Shown: positions 51,764 through 60,772 of the stretch, piece by piece
How the letters are laid out: the number at the start of each line of letters is the position of its first letter
Position numbering within the stretch: position 1 is the first letter of the stretch
Assembly (NCBI GenBank): GCA_964385465.1
Contig: CAYLPJ010000014.1
Coordinates: 1 to 64,000, forward strand
From: CAYLPJ01 sp964385465
GTDB taxonomy: Bacteria > Planctomycetota > Phycisphaerae > SM23-33
Length of the DNA stretch: 64,000 nucleotides
Direction: 5' to 3'
Translations under genes and position numbers: made by a program
The notes under the pieces: generated by a model
Told to the model about the DNA's origin: nothing
The model's input: only the letters and a program-made list of their open reading frames with translations
Databases searched by the model: none

Positions 51764-54700
51764 ATGACCCGCCACCGACGTTTCGCTTTCACACTCGTAC
51801 TGTCCGCCGCCGCGGCGGCGTGCGTCCCGGCCGCGACGGCCGAGGGGGCTTCCCCCGCCGACATCCTCGACGCCGCCAAGCTCAAGGGCGGTCTGATCGC
51901 GGTGCTCGGCTGCGAAGACCCGGCCCTGCTGACGGGCCTGCGGGCTTCGGACGCGTACGTCGTCCACGGCCTCGACCGCGACGCGGCGAAGGTTGCCGCC
52001 GCCCGCAAGCACATCGGCGAGGCCGGGGCGTACGGCCCCGTGACGGCCGGGCTGCTCCGCGGCGGGAAGTTGCCGTTCGTCGACGACGTGGTCAACGCGG
52101 TGGTCGTGACCGCCGGGGCGGGCGAGGGCCTGGCCGACGGGGAGATCGCCCGCGTGCTGGCCCCCCGCGGCGTATGCGTGGACCTTCGCGGCGGCAAGGC
52201 GAAGACCGACGCCCGACCGGTACCCGACGCCATCGACGACTGGCCGCAGTACCTCTACGACGCCTCGAACAACGCCGTCTCGACGGACAGGGCCATCGCC
52301 CCGCCGTCGGGCCTGCGGTGGACGGTCGGCCCGCCGTACGCCCGCAGCCACGAGCACTTCGGCAGCGTCAGCGCGATGGTCTCCGCCGCCGGGCGGGTGT
52401 TCTACATCATCGACGAGGGGCCGATCAGCTCCGTCTTCCTGCCGCCGAAATGGGTGCTCGTCGCACGCGACGCCTTCAGCGGCGTGCAGCTCTGGAAACG
52501 CCCGATCCTCAACTGGGAGTCGCCCCTGCGCGGCTTCCGCAGCGGGCCGCCCGAGAACGGCCGACGCATGGTCGCCGACGGCGAGAACCTGTACGTCACG
52601 CTCGGCTACGGCCGGGCCGTCAGCGTGATCGACCCGGCGACCGGCAAGGAGCTCCGCAAGCTGCCCGGGACCGAGCGGGCGCGCGAGATGGTGCTCGAGG
52701 ACGGCACGCTCTATGTCATCACCGACGACATGACCGCCGCCGACCACGACAAGCGCAAGGCGTGGATCAACCGCACCGCCCCGAAGCTCAACGGCTATCG
52801 GTTCCCGGCGGAGAAGCTGGACCAGTACGGCCGGCAGCGCCTCGCGGCGGTGAACGCCTCCTCCGGCGACGTGCTGTGGAGCCTCGGTCCGTTCGCCGCG
52901 GCCGGGGAGGTCCTGCCGGCCACGCTGGCGGTGGATGACGGCCGGGTGTGCTTCCAGACGACCTCGCACGTGGTCTGCCTGAACGCCTCGAGCGGCGAGC
53001 GGCTGTGGCGGGCGGAGCGTCCGGTGGCCACCAGCCGCTTCTCGTGGTCCACGCCGACGCTGGTGGTCCACGACGGCGTGGTGCTCACCGGCGACCGCGT
53101 GGCGAAGGACAACGCCCGCAAGCCGCCGGCGGCGGGCACCGACTGGATCATGGACAACAGCCACCAGTCGAAGAAGCAGGCGGCGGAGCTGATCGCCCAC
53201 TCGCTGTCCGACGGCAAGCAGATGTGGCGTGCGGCGTGCTTCGAGAACTACGACACGCAGATGGACATCTTCGTCATCGACGGCGTGGTGTGGGTCGGCG
53301 ACCTCCGCGGGCGCGGCGCGCCCGGCTACACCGAGGGGCGCGACCTGAAGACCGGCAAGGTCGTCCGCGAGCTGCCGGACAACAAGAAGCTGTACAACCT
53401 CCGCATGGGCCACCACCGCTGCTACCGCAACCGCGCGACGGTCCGGTACCTGATCCTCGGCCGAGACGGCCTGGAGTTCGTGGACCCCAAGGCCAAGACC
53501 GGCGACGGCAACTGGTGGATTCGCGGGACGTGCCAGTACGGCATCATGCCGGCCAACGGCATGGTGTACGTGCCGCAGCATTCGTGCGCCTGCCACCCGG
53601 ACGAGAAGCTCAACGGCTTCAACGTGCTGGCTGCGGACCCGGCGGGGCCGCCGGAGAAGGCCAAGCCCGCCCCGGCGCTGGAGAAGGGCCCGGCCTACGG
53701 CACGGACGCGGGCAAGGCCGACGCCGACGGCGACTGGCCCACCTACCGCCGCGACGCCGCCCGCCGCGGCTACCAGGACCTGCCCGCCCCACGGGGCACG
53801 AAACAGGCGTGGCGGGCCGAGCTGTCGGCGCCGATCACCCCGCCGGTGATCGCCGGCGGGCGCGTCCTCGTCGCCGAGACCGATCTGCACACCGTCCGCT
53901 GCCTCTCGGCCGAGAACGGCAAGGCGATGTGGGCGTTCGTCGCCGACGGGCGGGTGGACTCCCCGCCGACGGTCCACGGCAAGCTGTGCGTATTCGGCAC
54001 GCGGGGCGGCAGCGTGTACTGCCTCCGCGCCGACGACGGCGAGCTCGTCTGGCGATTCCGCGCCGCCCCGGCCGAGCGGAAGATCCTCGCCTATGAGCAG
54101 CTCGAGTCGCCCTGGCCCGTCCATGGGGCCGTGCTGGTGGATGCCTCGCTGTCGGGCGGCAAGCCGGTGGCGTACTTCGCGGCCGGGCGGTCGTCGCACA
54201 CCGACGGCGGGATCGTACTGACGGCCGTGGACCTGGCCACAGGCGCCGTCCGCGCCCGCCAGGTGATCTGCACGGGGGACAGCCCTCCGAAGGGCGCGAT
54301 GAAGACCATCGCCCTTCCGGACATCCTGTCGGTGCAGCACGGGCTGGTGTGGATGCGGAACGTCGGGCTGGGCCCGAAGCTCGGCGGGGCGGGCAGGAAG
54401 GTTCGCCACCTCTACGCCCCGGGCGGGTTCCTGGACGACACGTGGTGGCATCGGACGTACTGGATGTACGGCACGGCGATGAGGAGCGGCTACGGCGGCT
54501 GGCCCCAGGTGGGCAACATCACGCCCGCCGGGCGGCTGCTCGCGCTGGACGGCGGCGAGTTCATCTACGGCTACGGGCGGATGAAATACCGCGCCGGCGC
54601 CGGGCACGTCCGCCCCGACGCGGCGAAGGACTACAAGCTCTTCGCCGAGGTCCTCTCCCCGCCGCCGCTGAAACCCGAGGACCGCAAGAAGGCCCGTCGG

Positions 54701-54997
54701 GGCCGGCGGCGCCCTCGGGGCCGGCGCGTCGTCGCCTGGGCCAAGCCCCTGCCGTTCATCGCCAAGGCGGTCGTGCTCACCCGCGACGGGCTCGTCTGCG
54801 GCGGCGGGGCCTCGCTGACCGAGACCGCAGCCGAGCACGGCCGGGGGACGCTGTGGATCGCCTCCCGCGAGGACGGGTCACGCACCGCCGCCGCGACGCT
54901 GCCGGCCTCGCCCGTCCTCGACGGCCTGGCCGTCACCGACAGCGGCATCTACGTATGCACCCTCGCCGGCGAGGTCGTCTGCCTCCGCGGGATGTGA
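51764..54997 (+). CDS. exported fusion of a methyltransferase-like Rossmann domain with PQQ-type propellers
   Basis: 1077 aa; AGAGGAG 6 nt before the ATG. After a signal peptide, residues ~30-150 read as a class I methyltransferase fold: GGLIAVLGCEDPALL (motif I, glycine pattern degenerate), VVHGLDRDAAKVAAARKHI (acidic motif II), LPFVDDVVNAVVV and EIARVLAPRGVCV. Residues ~160-1077 are PQQ-type propeller repeats (SAMVSAAGRVFYIIDEG, ADGENLYVTLGYGRAVSVID, TPPVIAGGRVLVAETDLHTVRCL). A CxCH sequence at 53585-53596 recurs in this kind of protein but is not a heme site. An Arg-rich insert (RRGRRRPRGRR) precedes the last blade. Export argues against a SAM-dependent reaction. Confidence 0.75.
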   Translation: MTRHRRFAFTLVLSAAAAACVPAATAEGASPADILDAAKLKGGLIAVLGCEDPALLTGLRASDAYVVHGLDRDAAKVAAARKHIGEAGAYGPVTAGLLRGGKLPFVDDVVNAVVVTAGAGEGLADGEIARVLAPRGVCVDLRGGKAKTDARPVPDAIDDWPQYLYDASNNAVSTDRAIAPPSGLRWTVGPPYARSHEHFGSVSAMVSAAGRVFYIIDEGPISSVFLPPKWVLVARDAFSGVQLWKRPILNWESPLRGFRSGPPENGRRMVADGENLYVTLGYGRAVSVIDPATGKELRKLPGTERAREMVLEDGTLYVITDDMTAADHDKRKAWINRTAPKLNGYRFPAEKLDQYGRQRLAAVNASSGDVLWSLGPFAAAGEVLPATLAVDDGRVCFQTTSHVVCLNASSGERLWRAERPVATSRFSWSTPTLVVHDGVVLTGDRVAKDNARKPPAAGTDWIMDNSHQSKKQAAELIAHSLSDGKQMWRAACFENYDTQMDIFVIDGVVWVGDLRGRGAPGYTEGRDLKTGKVVRELPDNKKLYNLRMGHHRCYRNRATVRYLILGRDGLEFVDPKAKTGDGNWWIRGTCQYGIMPANGMVYVPQHSCACHPDEKLNGFNVLAADPAGPPEKAKPAPALEKGPAYGTDAGKADADGDWPTYRRDAARRGYQDLPAPRGTKQAWRAELSAPITPPVIAGGRVLVAETDLHTVRCLSAENGKAMWAFVADGRVDSPPTVHGKLCVFGTRGGSVYCLRADDGELVWRFRAAPAERKILAYEQLESPWPVHGAVLVDASLSGGKPVAYFAAGRSSHTDGGIVLTAVDLATGAVRARQVICTGDSPPKGAMKTIALPDILSVQHGLVWMRNVGLGPKLGGAGRKVRHLYAPGGFLDDTWWHRTYWMYGTAMRSGYGGWPQVGNITPAGRLLALDGGEFIYGYGRMKYRAGAGHVRPDAAKDYKLFAEVLSPPPLKPEDRKKARRGRRRPRGRRVVAWAKPLPFIAKAVVLTRDGLVCGGGASLTETAAEHGRGTLWIASREDGSRTAAATLPASPVLDGLAVTDSGIYVCTLAGEVVCLRGM

Positions 54998-55073
54998 CCT
55001 GGCCCGCGGCCGCCGGAACGCAGGGCAGCCGGCCCCCGGCGGCTTCAGCGGCGGCCCCCGGGGCCGGGCGCGG

Positions 55074-56225
55074 TCAGCGATGGGCGGGCACGGCGTGGCG
55101 GTCCACGGCCTCCCAGCGGACGCGGCCGTGCAGGGCGGAGGTGATCTCGTAGGAGATGGTGCCGGCCAGTTTCGCGAGGTTCTCGACGCTGTGGGGGTCG
55201 GACGGGTCGGGCGAGATGATCTCGACCTCGTCGCCGACCTTCGCCCGGGCAGCACGGGTGAGGTCCAGGATCACCTGGTCCATCGACACCCGCCCCGCCA
55301 CCGGCACAAGCGCCCCGTCCACCCGCATCCGGGCGCGGTTGGACAGGCAGCGGAAGTAGCCGTCCGCGTACCCCACGGGCACGAGCCCCACCACCGTCTC
55401 CCGGTCGAAGCGGCGGGTCCGCCCGTACCCCACGGCCGTGCCGGCCGGGAGCCGCTTGACCTGCATCAGCGGCGCCACCAGCCTCAGGCAGGGGCGGAGC
55501 CCGGCGCCGGGGCCGACGAGGTCGGACGGCGGGTAGCCGTACACCGCGATCCCCGGGCGGACGGCGCGAAGGTGCCCGTCGGGCAGGTCGAGCACGGCGG
55601 CCGAGTTGGCGGCGTGCAGGATGGCCGTCTCGTCGCCGGTCTCGCCGGCGGCGTCAAGGAAGCGCCCGAGCTGGCGGCGGGTGAAGGCCTTGTCGTCCTC
55701 GTCGGCCGTGGCGAAGTGCGTGGACAGCCCCGCCAGGCGAAGCTCGGGGCTCGAGCGCACGGCGGCGATGACCTCCGCCGCGGAGGTCCAGAGCACGCCC
55801 CCGCGTCCCATGCCGGAGTCGACGTGCACGTGCACGGCCGCGGACATCGCGGCGGCCCGTGCCGCCTCGGCCACCCGCCGGGCCTCGCCCGCCGCGGTGA
55901 CGGTCAGGTCCACCTGCCGGCGGATCAGCGCCTCGAGCCCGTCGGGGCCCGAGTCGGCCGAACAGACCGAGCCGACGGCGAAGAGCATCACCACCCGCCC
56001 GGCGTATCCGAGCTCGCGAAGGTGCAGGGCCTCCTCGGCGGTGGTGACCACCATGCCGTCGCTGCCGGCGGCGACGGTCTCCCGGAGCAGTTCGACGCCA
56101 TGGCCGTAGCAGTCGGCCTTGACGACCGGCCAGAGCCGCACGCCGGGCGCCAGGCGGTCGCGAAGCAGCCGCAGGTTGGAGGCCACGGCGCTGCGCGAAA
56201 TCCTGGCGACCAGGGCGCTGGGCAT
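55074..56225 (-). CDS. alr: alanine racemase
   Basis: 383 aa; AAGGAG 6 nt before the ATG at 56225. PLP enzyme making D-Ala for peptidoglycan. Seen: the PLP lysine K36 in PVVKADCYGHG, the AVGYGRT segment with the catalytic Tyr context, VGYADGYFR and RVSMDQVILDL. Its presence supports a peptidoglycan wall. It is 128 nt downstream of wecB on the same strand. Confidence 0.94.
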   Translation of the reverse strand: MPSALVARISRSAVASNLRLLRDRLAPGVRLWPVVKADCYGHGVELLRETVAAGSDGMVVTTAEEALHLRELGYAGRVVMLFAVGSVCSADSGPDGLEALIRRQVDLTVTAAGEARRVAEAARAAAMSAAVHVHVDSGMGRGGVLWTSAAEVIAAVRSSPELRLAGLSTHFATADEDDKAFTRRQLGRFLDAAGETGDETAILHAANSAAVLDLPDGHLRAVRPGIAVYGYPPSDLVGPGAGLRPCLRLVAPLMQVKRLPAGTAVGYGRTRRFDRETVVGLVPVGYADGYFRCLSNRARMRVDGALVPVAGRVSMDQVILDLTRAARAKVGDEVEIISPDPSDPHSVENLAKLAGTISYEITSALHGRVRWEAVDRHAVPAHR

Positions 56226-56354
56226 CGTCTGCTCCTTCGGACACGCCTCGCGGGCCGCCGTCCCGGGCGGCCCATGGGTCCAGTGTAACGGCGTCGCGGT
56301 GGTGCCGACAGGCCATCTCTCCGCGCCCCCCGCGGCGGCGCGATGCCGGCGGCG

Positions 56355-57479
56355 TCAGGAACGCGGCCGGCCGCCGGCCTCGGCGAGCAGGCGAACGATC
56401 TTCTCGGCACTGTGCCCGTCGCCGTAGAGATCGGCGGCGCGCTCGATGGACGGTCGGGCGCCGGGCTGCTCCCACCGGGCCAGTGCCGCGAGGATCCTGT
56501 CGGGGTCGGCGCCGGCAAGGGTGTTGCAGCCGGCCTCGACGAGCTCGACCCATTCGGTCTCGTCGCGGAGGGTCACGCAGGGCGTGCCCAGCCAGTAGGC
56601 CTCCTTCTGCACGCCGCCGGAATCGGTGAGGACGACGCGGGCGGCGCGCTCGAGGGTGAGCATGTCCAGGTAGGCGACCGGCTCGATGACCCGGACCGGC
56701 TCGCCGAGCGAGGCCAGCCTCGCCCCCAGCGTCTTTCGGGTTCGCGGGTGCAGGGGCAGCACGACGGGGCTGTCCAGCCGCGCCAGCGCCGAGACGATCC
56801 CGTCCAGCCGGGCCGGGTCGTCGGTGTTCTCCGCCCGGTGCACCGTGGCCAGGTAGAAGCCCCCCTCCTCGAGCCGGAGCCTGCTCAGCACGTCGCTGCG
56901 CCGCTCGGCGAGGGCGGCGTTGAAAAGGACCGAGTCGTACATCACGTCGCCGACGTTGTGAACGCCGCGGGTGACGCCCTCGGCACGGAGGTTCGCCACG
57001 CCGGCCTCGGTCGGGGCCAGCAGCAGCGTCGAGAGGCTGTCGGCCACGATGCGGTTGATCTCCTCGGGCATCCGCCGATTGAAGCTCCGCAGGCCCGCCT
57101 CGACATGGGCGACGGGCACGTGCAGCTTCGCCGCCGACAGGGCCCCGGCGAGCGTGGAATTCGTGTCGCCGTAGACCACCACCCAGTCCGGGCGGTCCTC
57201 CAGCAGGACGTCCTCGATGCCCTCGAGCATCCGCGCCGTCTGCCGGGCGTGCGAGCCCGAGCCGACCCCGAGGTTGATCGCCGGGCGAGGGATCGACAGC
57301 TCGTCGAAGAAGACCTTCGACATCGCCTCGTCGTAATGCTGGCCCGTGTGGACGATCCGCTCGGCGAGGACCGTCTCGCCGGCGGCGGCGTTGGCGGCGG
57401 CGACAGCCCGGCTGACGGCCGCGGCCTTGATGAACTGCGGGCGGGCGCCCACGACGGTGACGACACGCACTGCTGGCAT
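56355..57479 (-). CDS. wecB: UDP-N-acetylglucosamine 2-epimerase (non-hydrolysing)
   Basis: 374 aa from the ATG at 57479 (AAGGAG upstream). Interconverts UDP-GlcNAc and UDP-ManNAc for surface polysaccharides. Seen: VGARPQFIKAAAV, HTGQHYDEAMSKVFF, VYGDTNSTLAG, HVEAGLRS, MPEEINR, HRAENTD and the nucleotide-binding TDSGGVQKEA. Divergent from the GH106-like gene. Confidence 0.94.
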   Translation of the reverse strand: MPAVRVVTVVGARPQFIKAAAVSRAVAAANAAAGETVLAERIVHTGQHYDEAMSKVFFDELSIPRPAINLGVGSGSHARQTARMLEGIEDVLLEDRPDWVVVYGDTNSTLAGALSAAKLHVPVAHVEAGLRSFNRRMPEEINRIVADSLSTLLLAPTEAGVANLRAEGVTRGVHNVGDVMYDSVLFNAALAERRSDVLSRLRLEEGGFYLATVHRAENTDDPARLDGIVSALARLDSPVVLPLHPRTRKTLGARLASLGEPVRVIEPVAYLDMLTLERAARVVLTDSGGVQKEAYWLGTPCVTLRDETEWVELVEAGCNTLAGADPDRILAALARWEQPGARPSIERAADLYGDGHSAEKIVRLLAEAGGRPRS

Positions 57480-57701
57480 CGGCGGGGAAGCTCCTTCGCT
57501 GGGGGCCGTCGCGCGGCCCGGACCGCCCCGGCGCCGCCGGGGCCCGTCGTGGGCATTGTGGCCCCCGGGCGGTCGCCGGGCAAGGGCGCCGTCCAGCCGG
57601 CATCGCCGCCGGCGAGGCGTGGACACCGGGGCGTGGGTGTGGCAAACTCGGCGGCCTGGACGCGCCCCGCCTGATGCGGGGGCCGATGGAAGGGAGAATC
57701 G

Positions 57702-60700
57702 ATGGACGCACAGGAGTTCGCCTCGCCGCCGGCGTCGTGCCGGCCGGTGACGCTATGGATGCTGAACGACCGGCTGGAGCCGGAGGAGATCGACCGCCAG
57801 CTTCGCGGCTTCGCCGAGGCCGGATGGGGCGCGGTGATCACCCGCACCTTCGACGGCCTGGCCACCGAGTACCTCAGCGAGGAGTGGTTCGCCGTGCTGG
57901 AGCGCATCCTCGCCACGGCCGGCGAGGTCGGGCTGCGCGTCTGGCTCCAGGCGGGGTACATGCCCAACGGCATCCCGCATCTGCCGGCCGAGCACGAGAT
58001 GACCGTCCTGGCCGCCCGCCCCGCCGACGAGCCGCCGGCGGACGGCGAGACGGTCCTGGCCAAGGACAGGCAACGCGCCTACGTCACCCGGCGGCTGGGC
58101 AACGTCCTGGACCTGCTCAACGGCGAGGCGGTGCGGTCGTACCTCCAGCAGGCCTACGCCGAGCCCTACCTCGACCGCCTCGGCGAGCACTTCGGGCGCA
58201 CCATCGAGGCCGTGTGGGTCGACGAGCCCAGCCTCCAGCCGCCACGCATCCCCTGGGGCGAGCGGATCGAGCGCGAGCTGGCGGACCGCTGGAACCTCGA
58301 GCCCGCCGCCGCCGTGCCGCTGCTGTTCGGCCGGTCGGACCCGGCGCCCGGCGCGACGGCGACCGACGGCGGCGCCCGCTACGTTCGTCACGCGTATTGG
58401 CGGACGGTGGTCGAGCTGCTGACCGGGGGGTACTTCGCGGAGGTCTCGGCCTGGTGCGAGGCCCACGACCTGAAGTTCGCCGGGCACCTGATGGGCGAGG
58501 ACACGCTGTTCTCGCAGATCGCCTGGACGGCGGCGGCGATGCCCGCCTACCCGCACATGCAGATGCCGGGCATCGACCACCTGACGCGCTCGCTCCGCTG
58601 GACGCACGGGGCGATGGCGGCCCCGGGCGAGGCGCCGCACTTCCTGCTGACGCCCAAGCAGTGCAGCAGCGTCGCCAACCAGGCCGGCGGCAAGCTCGCG
58701 CTGGCGGAGATGTACGGCGTCAGCAGCCAGGGGCTCACCTTCGAGCAGCGAAAGCGGATCGCCGACTACTTCGCCATCCTCGGGATCAACTGCCGCTGCA
58801 TCCACGGCTCCTTCTACTCCCTCCGCGGGCGGCGGAAGCGCATCTACGCCCCCCACCTGTCCCACCAGCAGCCGTGGTGGCCGGAAAACCGCGCCGCCGC
58901 CGACCCGTTGGCCCGCGTGAGCTGCGCCCTCCGCCAGGGCCGCTACCGCGCCGACGTTCTGGTGATCCACCCGATGGACTCGGCCTTCTGCGTGTACGAC
59001 CCGCTGGCCTACCGGTTCACGCGGCCCGACCGCGTGCCCGAGGACATCCGCGAGCTCAACGACACCCTCGCGACGCTCAGCGAGAACCTCCTGGGGATCC
59101 AGCGCGGCTTCGAGTACGCCGACGAGGGGATGCTCGCCGAGCGGGGACGCCTGGCCGATGGCGAGATCGCCGTCGGCGAGATGACCTACCGCGCGGTCGT
59201 GCTGCCGTCGCTGGTCACCCTACGGCCGGAAACGGTCCGCCTGCTCGACGCGTTCGTCACCGGCGGCGGGACGGTGCTGTCTGTCGGGCGCGCCCCGACG
59301 CGGCTGGGCGGCGAGCCGAGCGACGACGTCCGCCGGTTCATGCAGAAAGTCCGCCGCGTGCCCAATCGCGCGCCCGCCCTCGCCGAGGCCCTCGCCGCCG
59401 CCGCGCCCGCCGACGTCTGGCTCACCGGCCGCGCCGGGCCCGTCGAGATGGTCTGGCTGCACGAGCGCCGGGACGACGACGGCGAGCGGACGATCTTCCT
59501 GGCCAACGTCAGCGAGACCGAGACAGTCGCGCTGGACCTGCACATCCGCCCGGACTGCGAGTTGACCCGGTGGGGCCTCGACGACGGCCGGGCCGCCCCC
59601 CTGCCCCACCGGGCCGAGGACGGCGAGGCCGTCGCGCCGCTGACGCTCCCGCCGGCCGGCTCGGCGCTGATCGTCGCGCGTCCCGGCCGCCCGGCCGTGG
59701 AGGTCGCCGCCGAGAACACGCCGGCGGAGCATGCGATCTCGCTGGACGGCACGTGGGAGATCGAGCGCCACGATCCCAACGCCCTGACGCTGGATGTCTG
59801 CCGATTCCGCCGCGGCGACGGGCCGGAATCCGCCCCCCTGCCGGTCATCGCCGTCCAGGAAATCCTCACCGACGCCGACTACCGCGGGCCTGTGTCGCTG
59901 CGCTACGAGTTCGCCGCCGGGCATGTCCCCGACCGCGTCGCCCTCGCCGTCGAGCAGCCGCAGGCCTGTAGAATCACGCTCAACGGCGAGCCAGTCGGCG
60001 AACCGGAGGGGCATTACGTCGACCGCGCCTTCCAGTGCATCGACGTGGCCGGGCGCGTCGTCGAGGGCGCCAACACGGTCGAGCTGCGGCGCGACTTCGA
60101 GCCCGTCGGCCGGCCGACCATCCCCCACGGCGGGCGGTTCCAGGATCTCGGCGGCGTGGAGTTGGAGAGCATCTACGTCGTCGGCGACTTCGCCGTCGCC
60201 GGGCACGTGTCCAGCGGGCTCCCCCGCCCCGGCTGCGTGCGGTACGCGCCGGACTTCGCCCTGGCGCCCGAGGCCCGCGAGACCCCCGGCGACCTCCTCG
60301 CCGCCGGCCTGCCCTTCTACGCCGGGCGCGTCACGCTCGGGCGGACCGTCCGAATCGACCAGGCGCTCCCCGCCGGGCAACGGGCGCTGCTCCGCCTTTC
60401 CGAGCTTCACGCGGCCGTCGCGCGGGTCCGCATCAACGGCCGGGACGTCGGGCCCCTCGCGTGGCGGCCCTACGAGCTGGACGTCACCGACGCGATCCAG
60501 CCGGGCGAGAACCGCATCGAGATCGACGTGGTCAACACGCTCCGCAACCTGCTGGGCCCCCACCATCGACCGTCCGGCGAGCCGGACTTCACGTGGGGGC
60601 ACGACTCCTACTCCGGCCGCTACGCCCTCGACACCCACCGCGCCTACCCGCAGTGGTGGCAGGGCCGCGACGAGCCGAGCGACGCGTGGACGGACGACTG

Positions 60701-60767
60701 CTTCCTCCTGCCGTTCGGCCTGGCGCCCGGCACGGAGCTGTGTATCCTCCAACGACGGGAAGGTTGA
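57702..60767 (+). CDS. GH106-like (alpha-L-rhamnosidase-type) glycosidase
   Basis: 1021 aa; gggag precedes the ATG. No signal peptide is evident, so it may act inside the cell. The N-terminal two-thirds resembles GH106 barrels: an early GWGAVITRTFDGLATEYLSEEWF, LNGEAVRSYLQQAYAEPYLDRLGEHFGRTIEAVWVDEPSLQPP (with a candidate Asp/Glu pair) and AGHLMGEDTLFSQ. The C-terminal part has jelly-roll sugar-binding domains as in GH2 enzymes (YRGPVSLRYEFAAGHVPDRVALAVEQ, ARVRINGRDVGPLAWRPYELDVTDAIQPGENRIEIDVVNTLRN). The stop is 5 nt before the isomerase-like gene, so the pair is an operon. Confidence 0.7.
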   Translation: MDAQEFASPPASCRPVTLWMLNDRLEPEEIDRQLRGFAEAGWGAVITRTFDGLATEYLSEEWFAVLERILATAGEVGLRVWLQAGYMPNGIPHLPAEHEMTVLAARPADEPPADGETVLAKDRQRAYVTRRLGNVLDLLNGEAVRSYLQQAYAEPYLDRLGEHFGRTIEAVWVDEPSLQPPRIPWGERIERELADRWNLEPAAAVPLLFGRSDPAPGATATDGGARYVRHAYWRTVVELLTGGYFAEVSAWCEAHDLKFAGHLMGEDTLFSQIAWTAAAMPAYPHMQMPGIDHLTRSLRWTHGAMAAPGEAPHFLLTPKQCSSVANQAGGKLALAEMYGVSSQGLTFEQRKRIADYFAILGINCRCIHGSFYSLRGRRKRIYAPHLSHQQPWWPENRAAADPLARVSCALRQGRYRADVLVIHPMDSAFCVYDPLAYRFTRPDRVPEDIRELNDTLATLSENLLGIQRGFEYADEGMLAERGRLADGEIAVGEMTYRAVVLPSLVTLRPETVRLLDAFVTGGGTVLSVGRAPTRLGGEPSDDVRRFMQKVRRVPNRAPALAEALAAAAPADVWLTGRAGPVEMVWLHERRDDDGERTIFLANVSETETVALDLHIRPDCELTRWGLDDGRAAPLPHRAEDGEAVAPLTLPPAGSALIVARPGRPAVEVAAENTPAEHAISLDGTWEIERHDPNALTLDVCRFRRGDGPESAPLPVIAVQEILTDADYRGPVSLRYEFAAGHVPDRVALAVEQPQACRITLNGEPVGEPEGHYVDRAFQCIDVAGRVVEGANTVELRRDFEPVGRPTIPHGGRFQDLGGVELESIYVVGDFAVAGHVSSGLPRPGCVRYAPDFALAPEARETPGDLLAAGLPFYAGRVTLGRTVRIDQALPAGQRALLRLSELHAAVARVRINGRDVGPLAWRPYELDVTDAIQPGENRIEIDVVNTLRNLLGPHHRPSGEPDFTWGHDSYSGRYALDTHRAYPQWWQGRDEPSDAWTDDCFLLPFGLAPGTELCILQRREG

Positions 60768-60772
60768 CGGCC

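Noticed and set aside
53585..53596. Cytochrome c heme site in the propeller fusion
   Set aside because: The sequence is C-A-C-H, one residue short of CxxCH.
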